64,000 nt of DNA from Elizabethkingia sp. YR214 (GCF_003058195.1 NZ_QBUH01000004.1:62001-126000), one strand, 5' to 3'. Shown: positions 50,138 to 58,604, numbered from the stretch's first letter. Numbers and translations: made by a program. Notes: a model not told the origin generated them from the letters alone.

Positions 50138-50443
50138 TTAGATCAGACTTTCCGGAGGCGGAGAAAATATGGTGAGTAAAGGCGACAGATGAAAAGCATC
50201 ATCTACCAGCACAAAAGCCTGGCCCTTTGAATTGGGCTCAAAAAACTTAAGGTAGTCAAAGACCTCCAGAGTTTTCGGAAGCATCTTTTCGTAGACAATA
50301 AGAGAAGCGGGATTGGAATGTGGTTCTTCTTCGTTTACCATTACGTCTGTTCTGGGGATTTCCCAGTCCATAACTGCAGCAATGCCGGGCAAAGCTGTAA
50401 AGTTCAGGAAACACATTAATGTAACAATACTCCAGAATTTCAT
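50138..50443 (-). CDS. hypothetical secreted protein next to carbonic-anhydrase gene
   Basis: 101 aa with a signal peptide (FTALPGIAA). No family recognised; the C-terminus is hydrophobic and Pro-rich (LLTIFSPPPESLI). 18 bp downstream of the carbonic-anhydrase-like gene, so probably one operon. Confidence 0.6.
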   Translation of the reverse strand: MKFWSIVTLMCFLNFTALPGIAAVMDWEIPRTDVMVNEEEPHSNPASLIVYEKMLPKTLEVFDYLKFFEPNSKGQAFVLVDDAFHLSPLLTIFSPPPESLI

Positions 50444-50461
50444 CTCACATTCTTAAAAAAA

Positions 50462-51130
50462 CTATTTGTTTTTTCTTCTCATCACCCAGTCCGAAGTCGT
50501 AAGATTATAGATCTTTTGGATATCCTTCAGTACTTTCTCGAAGTCTATTTCCAAATCGATAATTTTACCCGTCCTAAGGTCGAACACCCAGCCGTGTACA
50601 ATAGGATATTCCTCTACAAGGTATCTCTCCTGTACGCAGGCCATTTTAGTCACATTAATACATTGTTCCAGAACATTCAGTTCTACAAGTCTGTCATAAC
50701 GTCTTTTTTCATCCTCAATGGCATTTAGTTCCGCCTGGTGTAACCGGTACACATCACGGATATTTCTAAGCCACGGATTCAGAAGGCCCAGATCCTGAGG
50801 AGTCATTGCTGATTTTACACCGTCGCAGTTGTAATGTCCGCATACTACAATGTGTTTTACTTTAAGATGTTCCACAGCGTACTGAATAACTGCTGTAGAA
50901 TTCATATCCAGAGTATTCACTACATTGGCTATGGTTCTGTGGATAAACACTTCTCCGGGTTTTACTCCCATCATTTCTTCCGCTGTAACTCTGCTGTCCG
51001 AACCACCGATATATAAAAACTCGGGATTTTGGGTTTTAGCAAGTTCCTGAAAGAAATTCGGATCTTCTAAAAGTTTTGATGCCGCCCACTTCTTGTTGTT
51101 TTCGAAAATAACTTCGTACGATTGTGTCAT
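50462..51130 (-). CDS. beta-carbonic-anhydrase homologue lacking one zinc cysteine
   Basis: 222 aa. The fold is clear: FIHRTIANVV, and VCGHYNCDGVKSA with zinc ligands His99 and Cys102. The first zinc motif, normally CSDSRV, reads YIGGSDSRV: Gly43 replaces the Cys, while Asp45 and Arg47 of the catalytic dyad remain. The DNA at about 51000 reads GGT GGT TCG in that position, so this is not a translation slip. Either another residue supplies the ligand or the protein has a non-catalytic role. Cytosolic. Confidence 0.85.
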   Translation of the reverse strand: MTQSYEVIFENNKKWAASKLLEDPNFFQELAKTQNPEFLYIGGSDSRVTAEEMMGVKPGEVFIHRTIANVVNTLDMNSTAVIQYAVEHLKVKHIVVCGHYNCDGVKSAMTPQDLGLLNPWLRNIRDVYRLHQAELNAIEDEKRRYDRLVELNVLEQCINVTKMACVQERYLVEEYPIVHGWVFDLRTGKIIDLEIDFEKVLKDIQKIYNLTTSDWVMRRKNK

Positions 51131-51390
51131 AATTTATTTATTAAAAGATTATTACGACGTAATTCGTTTGACTTATTTTCAAACTCAGCAGAGTGAATGA
51201 ATAAGGCTACAAAATTATAATTTTTGGGTTAATTCTATAAAAAATTAATAGAGTTTATGATTTGTAAAATAATGATTGGATTTTTTTATACCGTCATAGG
51301 GAGAAATGTGGGGTGGCAATATCGAAAAAACTGATAACCTTAACGTAACCACTTTGTTCAAAACAGCTTCGGATGCAGACTTACATAATC

Positions 51391-51398
51391 TAATTTTG
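51391..51398 (+). promoter_or_regulatory. -7 element of the MBL-fold hydrolase gene
   Basis: Perfect TAATTTTG 26 bp upstream of the ATG at 51424, so the first in-frame ATG (51415) would be only about 10 nt from the transcription start; this favours 51424. Confidence 0.55.
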
Positions 51399-51423
51399 TA
51401 ACAGAATTTAAATTATGTGTCAC

Positions 51424-52389
51424 ATGAAAGATGTAATAAAAGCCCATTTTTCGGGATTATTGTTTTACGTATTATTATTTATGAGCAGCCTTATATACGG
51501 GCAAATGCCTGCACCCTATAAAGTAAAAGTAGGAGATACAGAGGTAACTGCACTGTTGGATGGTGTGCTTCCTATAGATGCGGAGAAACTTTTCTTTACC
51601 AACGAACCCGGAAAGCCAACGCAGTTATTAGAAAATGTATTTATCAAAAACCCTGTAGAAGTTAGTATAAATGCTTATCTGGTAAAAACCAACGGAAAGC
51701 TGGTATTAATAGATACCGGGGCCGGAGGATTATTTGGAAATGCAGGCGGAAAATTGGTACAAAGCCTGAAACAAATTGCTGTAACTCCGGAAGAAATCAC
51801 CGATATCCTGCTTACCCATATCCATGCAGACCATTCCGGCGGGTTACTTATGAAAGGAAAGGTAATATTTCCCAATGCTGTTATACATGTAAATAAAGCA
51901 GAAATGGATTTCTGGCTGAATGAAAAGAATGCTAAAAAGGCTGATGAAAAAGCGATGGGAGCAAGTCCACGTACCTTTTCAAACGCGAATGATATGCTAA
52001 TCCCGTATCTGAAGGCGGGGAAAGTAAAAAGCTTTGAAAAAGAAAAACAGGAAATTGTGCCGCATATTTATACAATGCCTACCGGAGGACATACACCCGG
52101 ACATACAGTATATGTATTGGAAAGCAAAGGAGAAAAAATGTATTTCTGGGGAGATCTGGTACACATGCAAGGCTTGCAGTTTGCAGAACCTACGCTGGAA
52201 AATCATTTTGATGTTGATCACAAATCGGGAATTGAAAATCGTGAAAGATACTATGATGATGCCGCAAAAAATAACTATCTGATCGGAGCTCCCCATATTT
52301 CGTACCCGGGAATAGGGCGTGTGAAAAAAGAAGGAAACAAATATGTATGGTATCCGGTACCCTTTAGCCTTACGGGGAGAACTCAGTAA
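51424..52389 (+). CDS. secreted MBL-fold hydrolase (lactonase/MPH-like)
   Basis: About 321 aa from 51424 with signal peptide (SSLIYGQ). Metal motif HIHADHSGG (about residues 132-140), later His in GHTPGHTVYV, and Asp in FWGDLVH. The overall pattern is of AHL-lactonase/methyl-parathion-hydrolase-like enzymes (MBL-fold with long N-terminus VTALLDGVLPID), not of B1-B3 carbapenemases. Substrate is unknown. Confidence 0.85.
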   Translation: MKDVIKAHFSGLLFYVLLFMSSLIYGQMPAPYKVKVGDTEVTALLDGVLPIDAEKLFFTNEPGKPTQLLENVFIKNPVEVSINAYLVKTNGKLVLIDTGAGGLFGNAGGKLVQSLKQIAVTPEEITDILLTHIHADHSGGLLMKGKVIFPNAVIHVNKAEMDFWLNEKNAKKADEKAMGASPRTFSNANDMLIPYLKAGKVKSFEKEKQEIVPHIYTMPTGGHTPGHTVYVLESKGEKMYFWGDLVHMQGLQFAEPTLENHFDVDHKSGIENRERYYDDAAKNNYLIGAPHISYPGIGRVKKEGNKYVWYPVPFSLTGRTQ

Positions 52390-52411
52390 TATTGCTGATT
52401 AAATATACCTG

Positions 52412-52456
52412 AGCTGCTTAACTTGAAATTCTGGATTTTGGTTAAGCAGCTTTTAT
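52412..52456. terminator. terminator between convergent genes
   Basis: Perfect 10-bp stem AGCTGCTTAA / TTAAGCAGCT with a 20-nt loop, then TTTTATTTTG. Confidence 0.75.
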
Positions 52457-52794
52457 TTTGCTGAAGTATCTTCAGGATGATTGTACTTCATATTCCATAA
52501 AGAAAGCTGATTCAGTATTTTCAGAAGTTCGAGTCCTTTTTCACTGAGAAAGTATTCTACTCTTGGCAAAGTTTCTTCATATTCTTCCCGCAGTACAATA
52601 CCATCTTCTACGAGTTCTTTCAGTTGTTCCGTCAGAACCTTCTTCGAGATAATATCCATTAAGGTGAAGATTTGTCCGAAACGTCTTCTTTTAAGGCCTA
52701 TTGTATAAATAATAATAGGTTTCCATTTTGTTCCTATTGTAGCCATGGTACGTGTCATGGGGCAGTTGTGGCAAATGAAAATCTCTTTATTCAT
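52453..52794 (-). CDS. HxlR family transcriptional regulator
   Basis: 113 aa. CHNCPMTRTMATIGTKWKPIIIY has the conserved Cys, with an extra Cys8 close by; FGQIFTLM and LPRVEYFLSEKGLELL complete the winged helix. Convergent to the hydrolase gene and divergent from arsR across 175 bp. Target unknown. Confidence 0.9.
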   Translation of the reverse strand: MNKEIFICHNCPMTRTMATIGTKWKPIIIYTIGLKRRRFGQIFTLMDIISKKVLTEQLKELVEDGIVLREEYEETLPRVEYFLSEKGLELLKILNQLSLWNMKYNHPEDTSAK

Positions 52795-52939
52795 ATTTTA
52801 TTTTTGTTTTGCGTGGACTATATTGAGATAAGCTTTTGTATAGCCTGCAAGATGCAGATTGCATAATGAAATATGTATACAAAAATAAGAAATACTCCGG
52901 AGTTTCTCTGAATAAGAATATTGTATATTAAATTTTTAT

Positions 52940-52955
52940 ATCGTAATATTGCGAT
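52940..52955 (+). promoter_or_regulatory. ArsR operator 1
   Basis: ATCGTAATATTGCGAT, a near-perfect palindrome, ends 14 bp before the arsR start. An identical 16-mer lies at 53322. Confidence 0.7.
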
Positions 52956-52969
52956 GTTAAAATAAAAGA

Positions 52970-53299
52970 ATGGGAACTACCAAAACAGAAATTTATACAG
53001 ATAAACAGAATAAACTGGCTTCCCTTTTCAAAGTCTTAGGCCATCCTGCCAGAATAGCAATATTACAATATATCATTAATCAAAAAGCTTGCATTTGTAA
53101 TGATTTGGTAGATGAGTTAGGCCTTGCACAGGCTACTATTTCTCAGCATTTGAAAGAGCTGAAAAGTATAGGTATTATACGGGGGGCTATAGAAGGGAAA
53201 TCGGTTTGTTACTGTATAGAAGAAAATATATGGAAACATTTCCAGGAAGAGTTCAATGCTTTTTTTGACCAAGAAGTTAAAATTAATCAATGCTGTTAA
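52970..53299 (+). CDS. arsR: ArsR family metalloregulator
   Basis: 109 aa. KACICNDLVDEL gives Cys41 and Cys43 in the alpha-3 position used for As(III)/Sb(III) by ArsR (usual form CVC), with a terminal CC pair that may add ligands. HTH is LAQATISQHLKELKSIGI. Represses its own operon through the two palindromes. A hairpin AATGCT/AGCATT plus T-run overlaps its stop (53289-53310) and may attenuate read-through. Confidence 0.9.
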   Translation: MGTTKTEIYTDKQNKLASLFKVLGHPARIAILQYIINQKACICNDLVDELGLAQATISQHLKELKSIGIIRGAIEGKSVCYCIEENIWKHFQEEFNAFFDQEVKINQCC

Positions 53300-53321
53300 A
53301 AGCATTTTTTTAACTATTATT

Positions 53322-53337
53322 ATCGTAATATTGCGAT
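53322..53337 (+). promoter_or_regulatory. ArsR operator 2
   Basis: Exact copy of operator 1 (ATCGTAATATTGCGAT), 40 bp before the DUF6428 gene. Outer bases extend the symmetry (TT...AA). So there are two separately controlled start points. Confidence 0.7.
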
Positions 53338-53376
53338 AATGATAACATTTATAAGCCATAGAAAAATATAAATATT

Positions 53377-53850
53377 ATGAAGTTATCAGAAATTAAAGAA
53401 ATTCTGCCTACACTGGAAAATGTTGAGTTTAAGTTAGAAAATGGAGCATTTGTTCCTGAACATTTTCATGTGACAGAGGTAGGGCAGATTATTAAAAACT
53501 TTATCGATTGTGGCGGAGTAATCCGAAATGAAAGAACAGTAAACTTTCAGCTTTGGAATGCAGATGATTATGAACATCGCCTGAAGCCAGATAAATTGTT
53601 ACATATAATTAAGCTTTCAGAAGATGAATTGGGGATACAGGATGCTGAAATAGAAGTTGAATACCAGAGTGATACTATTGGTAAATACGATTTAGATTTT
53701 AACGGAAGAACATTTGTTCTGATAAATAAAACTACAGCATGTCTCGCTCAGGATGCTTGTGGTATTCCTCCCGTTAAACAAAAGAAGAACCTGTCTGACT
53801 TATCCGCGAACCAATCCTCTTGTTGTGCTCCGGATTCAGGATGTTGCTAA
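53377..53850 (+). CDS. DUF6428 family protein of the arsenic operon
   Basis: 157 aa. Recognised by its place between arsR and the phosphatase-like gene and by LPTLENVEFKLENGAFVPEHFHVTEVG, split here as FKLENGAFVPEHFHVTEVG. The C-terminus is Cys-rich (SSCCAPDSGCC), fit for As(III) or another soft metal. Function unknown. Confidence 0.82.
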   Translation: MKLSEIKEILPTLENVEFKLENGAFVPEHFHVTEVGQIIKNFIDCGGVIRNERTVNFQLWNADDYEHRLKPDKLLHIIKLSEDELGIQDAEIEVEYQSDTIGKYDLDFNGRTFVLINKTTACLAQDACGIPPVKQKKNLSDLSANQSSCCAPDSGCC

Positions 53851-53868
53851 ATTTATAATTGAATTCTC

Positions 53869-54501
53869 ATGTACCAGTCACTATTAGAAAATATTCGAGA
53901 AATACAAAAGGTATATAACATTAATGAAGAACGGAAAAATGTATTATTGCCATTAATAAAATTTATTCAAAAGAAGATAAATGATAAACAGCGTATAAAT
54001 ATTAATTTTATCTGCACTCACAATTCCAGAAGAAGCCAACTGTGTCAAATATGGGCACAAACTGCTGCTGCATATTTTAATATTTCGGAAGTGCATTGTT
54101 ATTCCGGCGGAACTGAAGATTCTCAACTCTTCCATAAAGTTGTGGAAACTATGAAAATTCAAGGATTTAATATTTTGAAAATCTCAGATAGTAATAATCC
54201 TGTATATGCTATAAAATATAGTGGCAATACTCTGCCTATCATTGGTTTTTCCAAAAAATATGATAATCCGTTTAATCCTGAAAATTCGTATGCAGCAGTA
54301 ATGACCTGCTCGCAAGCGGATGAAGGTTGTCCCTTTATAGCTGGGGCAGAAGTCAGAATCCCGATTACCTATAAAGATCCTAAAATATCAGATAATACTC
54401 CGGAGCAGACTCAGGTATATGCAGAAAAGAGCTTACAGATAGCAGCAGAAATGTTGTATGTTTTTTCCATGATAAAAGCTAATTTATGCAACCAAAACTA
54501 A
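53869..54501 (+). CDS. LMW-PTP-type arsenate reductase
   Basis: 210 aa. The phosphatase/arsenate loop is ICTHNSRRSQL (Cys49), a C-X5-R variant seen in Bacteroidetes arsenate reductases; a second Cys (VMTCSQADEGCPF) can form the relay disulfide. Converts arsenate to arsenite. The ATG of the pump remnant overlaps its 3' end by 16 bp, as in an intact operon. Confidence 0.85.
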   Translation: MYQSLLENIREIQKVYNINEERKNVLLPLIKFIQKKINDKQRININFICTHNSRRSQLCQIWAQTAAAYFNISEVHCYSGGTEDSQLFHKVVETMKIQGFNILKISDSNNPVYAIKYSGNTLPIIGFSKKYDNPFNPENSYAAVMTCSQADEGCPFIAGAEVRIPITYKDPKISDNTPEQTQVYAEKSLQIAAEMLYVFSMIKANLCNQN

Positions 54502-54632
54502 GACTTATAGATCGCTATATTAAAGATATTTCTTACAGTTTTTCAGAAATCAGTATTGGCTATTTTATACCGGAGGATTCAGGTTTAATAGATAAGTTAA
54601 ATGTTGCAAAAAATAAGAAGTACAATTTTTAA
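54486..54632 (+). pseudogene. truncated, shifted 5' remnant of an arsenite efflux pump (Acr3/ArsB-like)
   Basis: 48 codons beginning MQPKLRLIDRYI, which corresponds to the start of Acr3 pumps (MQPKLRLLDRYLTLW by memory), and IGYFIPEDSGLIDKLNV, which matches the next Acr3 segment. Between them the frame runs through a non-hydrophobic stretch (KDISYSFSE); read in the +1 frame, the DNA gives IFLTVF, as expected for the membrane helix, so indels are likely. The remaining ~300 codons are missing and TAA ends the frame at 54632. Confidence 0.6.
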
Positions 54633-54699
54633 TATTGAAAGTTTAGCGAATAAGCCTACCTTTATTTTGTAAACATCAGAAACAAATAAATAAAAATTT

Positions 54700-55113
54700 A
54701 TGAGACGTCATGCAACAGCCGTATGGAACGGTACCATCAAAGAAGGAAAAGGTAATATTACAACACAGAGTACAGTACTAAACCAGACTCAGTACTCATT
54801 CAGCAGCCGTTTTGAAGACGGAGTAGGAACAAATCCTGAAGAATTGCTGGCAGCTGCTCATGCTGGCTGCTTTACCATGAAGCTTAGTCTTGATCTTACA
54901 CAAGCTGGTTTTACTCCGGAAACATTGGAAACTAAATCTGTGGTCAGCCTTGAAAACGGAAAGATTACAAAATCTGAACTAACGCTAACTGCCAAAGTGC
55001 CGGGAATATCTGAGGAACAGTTTCAGCAAATTGCCAAAGGAGCAGAAGAAACCTGTCCGGTAAGTGGAGCTTTCAGCTTCGAGATTACACTGAATGCTAC
55101 CTTACAGAACTAA
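54700..55113 (+). CDS. OsmC family peroxiredoxin
   Basis: 137 aa. The two reactive cysteines are in AAHAGCFTM and AEETCPVSGA; NPEELLAAAHAGCF is the family signature. Reduces organic hydroperoxides. A T-rich stretch is present upstream but no ArsR operator, so it is a separate unit. Confidence 0.92.
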   Translation: MRRHATAVWNGTIKEGKGNITTQSTVLNQTQYSFSSRFEDGVGTNPEELLAAAHAGCFTMKLSLDLTQAGFTPETLETKSVVSLENGKITKSELTLTAKVPGISEEQFQQIAKGAEETCPVSGAFSFEITLNATLQN

Positions 55114-55133
55114 TAGTTTGTAATAATCTTGAT

Positions 55134-55170
55134 AAAAGCCCTGCAAAGATTTGGTCTTGCAGGGCTTTTT
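55134..55170 (+). terminator. terminator after osmC-like gene
   Basis: 13-bp stem AAAAGCCCTGCAA / TTGCAGGGCTTTT followed by TTTATTT. Confidence 0.85.
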
Positions 55171-55284
55171 ATTTCTAAATCTTATCGGATTCAGGCTTTT
55201 CTATAAGTCAATTGGCAGATATATAATACAATACTATCTATAATACTTAGTAGTAATTATTTAAATAATCAATCTGAATTCATC

Positions 55285-55314
55285 TGATGTTTTAATTAAT
55301 ACATCATATCTTTG
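55285..55314 (+). promoter_or_regulatory. GntR operator and -7 element
   Basis: Inverted repeat TGATGT-N10-ACATCA (55285-55306) directly abuts a perfect -7 element TATCTTTG (55307-55314). The start codon at 55332 is only about 12 nt past the transcription start. The arrangement suits autorepression by the FadR-type regulator. Confidence 0.65.
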
Positions 55315-55331
55315 TGCTATAATTTTTAATA

Positions 55332-55988
55332 ATGGAAAAAAAAGAACGCTTGTCGGATGTTACTACAACCCGTATACAGGAGGATATTCTGAAAGGAAAA
55401 TATCCTGTAGGGGAGAAGCTTCCCACGGAAAAGGAACTGATGGAAATCTATCAGGTAGGGCGCTCTACGATCAGAGAAGCTGTGAAGCAGCTATCGATAT
55501 CTAAAATCCTAATCGTAAAGCAAGGCTCAGGAACTTACGTGAATAAAAGTCAGGTGCTAAGTCCTTCGGATATTCTGAAGAAAGCCAAGTTTGATGAGAT
55601 AAATGATGTGAGACGTCTGGTAGAAGGAGAGCTTATTCAGCGCGCCTGTCAAACAGCAACCAAGAAACAACTGGAGGCTATTGACAAAAGTCTGCAGGAA
55701 AAAAAGAAAGCAATTCTGGCAGAGGATAAAGACAGCTGTATTCAGGCAGATATAGCTTTTCACCTGAATGTGGCAAAAGCAGCTAATCATCAGGTATTGC
55801 TGTTGCTGTATCAGGGGTTCACGGAAATGATAACCGATTTTTTCCACGAAAGAGAGCCAAAAGGCATCAGTTTTTTTGCCATGAGTTATCATCTGCACGA
55901 GCAATTATATATGGCTATCAGAGATAAAAAAGAAAAACAGGCAGCTAAAATTCTTGATAATATATTAAATAACAACTTTTCATTATGA
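55332..55988 (+). CDS. GntR family (FadR/FCD subfamily) transcriptional regulator
   Basis: 218 aa: N-terminal winged HTH (TTTRIQEDILKGKYPVGEKL; VGRSTIREAVKQLS) and C-terminal FCD domain with metal ligands in ADIAFHLNVAKAANH and YHLHEQL. Ligand unknown; probably a small carboxylate. Its TGA overlaps the ATG of the exporter gene. Confidence 0.9.
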   Translation: MEKKERLSDVTTTRIQEDILKGKYPVGEKLPTEKELMEIYQVGRSTIREAVKQLSISKILIVKQGSGTYVNKSQVLSPSDILKKAKFDEINDVRRLVEGELIQRACQTATKKQLEAIDKSLQEKKKAILAEDKDSCIQADIAFHLNVAKAANHQVLLLLYQGFTEMITDFFHEREPKGISFFAMSYHLHEQLYMAIRDKKEKQAAKILDNILNNNFSL

Positions 55989-56818
55989 CCATTCTTGTTT
56001 TTACCCTTATACTGCTTGTCGGGGCTTATATGGCAGGTTTCCTGGGCTCTTTAACAGGCCTTGGTGGCGGTGTAATTATTATTCCACTGCTTACATTAGT
56101 TTTTCATGTAGATATACGTTATGCTATCGGCGCGGCATTACTGGCTTCTATAGCGACCTCGTCGGGAGCAGCATCCGCCTATGTAAAAGAAGGAATTACG
56201 AATATCCGTTTGGGGATGTTTCTGGAGATTGCTACGACAATAGGTGCTGTAGTGGGAGCTTTTATAGCGATCTATATGCCAACTAATGCAATTGCTGTAA
56301 TCTTCGGAATGGTTCTTATTTTTTCTGCAGCCATGACGGTAAGAAAGAAACATGAAACAAAACTTACAAAAGGAAGTAAGCTGTCGGAGAAACTAAAGCT
56401 AAACAGTACTTATCCTGTTAACGGAGAGAAAGTAAGTTACCAGTTGACCAATGTAGCCGGAGGTTTTTCGCTAATGACGCTTGCAGGTGTTTTGTCTGGG
56501 CTTTTAGGCATAGGTTCGGGATCTTTAAAAGTTCTGGCAATGGACAGTACAATGAAAATTCCGTTTAAAGTGAGTACTACTACGAGTAACTTTATGATTG
56601 GAGTTACAGCAGCAGCTTCGGCTGTTGTCTATCTTCAGCGTGGATATATGGATCCGGGAATTGCTTTTCCCGTTGTTTTAGGTGTATTGGCTGGAGCCTT
56701 GACAGGAGCGAAGATATTGCCTAAGATAAATCCGAAAATACTAAGAGTTATTTTTGCTGTAGCCATAACAGCAGTTGCTATAGAGATGATTATAAACGGT
56801 ATAAACCATAAATTCTGA
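55985..56818 (+). CDS. TSUP (TauE/SafE) family exporter
   Basis: 277 aa with seven to eight helices. The twice-repeated motif is FLGSLTGLGGGVIIIPLL and LSGLLGIGSGSLKVLAMD. Known substrates for the family are sulfite, sulfoacetate and other organosulfonates. Co-translated with the GntR gene (overlap ATGA) and followed, with a 1-bp overlap, by the DUF1634 gene. Confidence 0.88.
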   Translation: MTILVFTLILLVGAYMAGFLGSLTGLGGGVIIIPLLTLVFHVDIRYAIGAALLASIATSSGAASAYVKEGITNIRLGMFLEIATTIGAVVGAFIAIYMPTNAIAVIFGMVLIFSAAMTVRKKHETKLTKGSKLSEKLKLNSTYPVNGEKVSYQLTNVAGGFSLMTLAGVLSGLLGIGSGSLKVLAMDSTMKIPFKVSTTTSNFMIGVTAAASAVVYLQRGYMDPGIAFPVVLGVLAGALTGAKILPKINPKILRVIFAVAITAVAIEMIINGINHKF

Positions 56819-57219
56819 TGAAAAAGTATTTTTCTGAACATTACTGGGCAGACCAGGATATACAATTACTGGTTGGCAAGATCCTGAGAATGGGAGTTAC
56901 AATAGCTTCTATTACAGTTTTAGCAGGGGGGATTATGTACCTTATTAATCATGGAGGTGAAGCACTACCTGATTACAGACATTTTGTTGGAGAAGGTAAA
57001 TCTAATACAACGCTAAGTGGGATTGTATCCGGAGCATTTCATTTACAGGCTGCTCAGCTTATTCAATTAGGCGTTGTTTTCCTGGTAGCTACACCTGTAT
57101 TTCGTGTCTTTTTCTCATTAATAGGATTTACCATGGAAAAAGATAAGCTATATATTATCATTACCCTTATTGTGCTGGGGGTTATATTCTTTAGTATTTT
57201 TAGTGGTGTAAAGGGTTAA
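56818..57219 (+). CDS. DUF1634 family membrane protein
   Basis: 133 aa with three helices; ILRMGVTIASITVLAGGIMYL and LIQLGVVFLVATPVFRV are the family signature. Such proteins are commonly encoded beside TSUP exporters and may be an accessory subunit (inference). Confidence 0.85.
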   Translation: MKKYFSEHYWADQDIQLLVGKILRMGVTIASITVLAGGIMYLINHGGEALPDYRHFVGEGKSNTTLSGIVSGAFHLQAAQLIQLGVVFLVATPVFRVFFSLIGFTMEKDKLYIIITLIVLGVIFFSIFSGVKG

Positions 57220-57240
57220 GAATAAAACGATTTAATTTAA

Positions 57241-57276
57241 AAACCTCACAGATTATAAAAATCTGTGAGGTTTTTT
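57241..57276. terminator. bidirectional terminator
   Basis: AACCTCACAGAT / ATCTGTGAGGTT stem with A- and T-runs at the two sides, between convergent genes. Confidence 0.85.
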
Positions 57277-57299
57277 ATGCTGAAAATACTTACTCAGTA

Positions 57300-58388
57300 T
57301 TATTTACAGACGGGCTTTACATCATTGAGAAGAGTAACGAGCATCTTTCCGGGTTCTTCCAACATGATCATATGTGCTGAGTTTTCGAACCATATTCCTT
57401 TTTTTACAGGTGCTTTTACTTGCTGCAGCCATTTATACGTAGGTTCGGTTGGTGTAGTATAATCATGTCGGCCCATAAACATAAATACAGGAATAGGGAA
57501 TTTTTTAACAGAAGTAAAATCCGTATTTACAAATTCCGGAAGTATTTTGCTTAAGGTAAACAGGCTTCCTTTGCCAATAGCATCCGCATCTTGTTCTGTA
57601 TATTCAGGTGCTAATAATGGAGCCTGAAAAAAGTAAACAGAATTATTCCTATAAGCCGTTAATCCTCCGTAATATTGAGGCCATTTTCGGGCAACAATAA
57701 TTCTTTCTCTGGTAATAGGCTGCTTGCCGGGATAAGGCGCAATTGTGGCAAGTTCTTTTAAGGCTTTATCATTCTTTAATTTTGTTGCCTGCTCTATAGC
57801 ATAATTATAACTCAGGCGTTCATTTTCCCGGGTGTTTATTACCTGACCTATTCCTACATAAGCATAGAACAAATCGGGTCTTTTTAGAGCTGCATGCATA
57901 GATACGATAGTTCCCCAGCTGTGTCCTACAAGAATAACTTTTTTCTTTTTATATTTTTTTATAATAAACTCAGCAAGCTTTATCGCATCATCAGTGTATT
58001 GCTCTATATTAATAGTTTTTCCCAAGGTAAGAGTATCATTGGCATTATAAGTTTTTCCAGCAGCTCTCTGATCGTAATTTACTACAGTAAAGTATTCCTC
58101 AATAGGCTTTTGAAACATCCACATTATAGGGGAAACAGGAGATGCCGGACCTCCGTGCACAAATAGTATTACAGGATTTTCTTTATTCTGACCACGAACA
58201 TATACCCACTGTTTTATACCGCCAATATCTGCTTTGTATCTTTCCTGAATTCCGTTTGGAGAAACAATAGAATCAAGATCTTTGATGATTTCTCTGGCTT
58301 TAGTATATTCATTGGATTGCTGATTATTCTGCCCAAAACATATAAAAGAATATGTGAAGAGAATCAGCAGGAAAATATTGTTTCTCAT
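57300..58388 (-). CDS. secreted alpha/beta hydrolase (prolyl-iminopeptidase-like)
   Basis: 362 aa with signal peptide (FICFGQ). Oxyanion motif HGGPASPVSP; nucleophile elbow GHSWGTIVS; Asp in MFMGRHDYTTP; His in ENSAHMIMLEEPG. The HGGPG-like motif is that of proline iminopeptidases and related S33 peptidases. Periplasmic; substrate unknown. Confidence 0.87.
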   Translation of the reverse strand: MRNNIFLLILFTYSFICFGQNNQQSNEYTKAREIIKDLDSIVSPNGIQERYKADIGGIKQWVYVRGQNKENPVILFVHGGPASPVSPIMWMFQKPIEEYFTVVNYDQRAAGKTYNANDTLTLGKTINIEQYTDDAIKLAEFIIKKYKKKKVILVGHSWGTIVSMHAALKRPDLFYAYVGIGQVINTRENERLSYNYAIEQATKLKNDKALKELATIAPYPGKQPITRERIIVARKWPQYYGGLTAYRNNSVYFFQAPLLAPEYTEQDADAIGKGSLFTLSKILPEFVNTDFTSVKKFPIPVFMFMGRHDYTTPTEPTYKWLQQVKAPVKKGIWFENSAHMIMLEEPGKMLVTLLNDVKPVCK

Positions 58389-58422
58389 ATAAATTGTATT
58401 TGTGTGTTATGTGAATTCTATT

Positions 58423-58430
58423 CAAATATA
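58423..58430 (-). promoter_or_regulatory. -7 element of the alpha/beta hydrolase gene
   Basis: Perfect TATATTTG on the minus strand, about 35 bp upstream of the start codon. Confidence 0.5.
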
Positions 58431-58539
58431 CTTAAATCGGGTTACAGCATATTTTAGTTAATTTGAAAAAAATCTTATCATTTTTATTTAAAGACAACAG
58501 TGGGTATTATAATGTTACATTTGGGAATGAAATTAACCA

Positions 58540-58573
58540 AAGGCCGCGCAGATTTTTAAATCTGCGCGGCCTT
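58540..58573. terminator. strong hairpin, terminator of the sulfur operon
   Basis: Perfect 16-bp stem AAGGCCGCGCAGATTT / AAATCTGCGCGGCCTT, 2-nt loop, downstream of the minus-strand YeeE gene. The T-run is weak, so it may also protect RNA 3' ends. Confidence 0.65.
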
Positions 58574-58604
58574 CTTCTATTATATAAAATGGAATAGATT
58601 ACAT

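Noticed and set aside
51424-52389. Carbapenemase of the BlaB or GOB type
   Set aside because: Elizabethkingia carries such enzymes, but this protein has HIHADHSGG and a long lactonase/MPH-like N-terminus; it is better called a general MBL-fold hydrolase.
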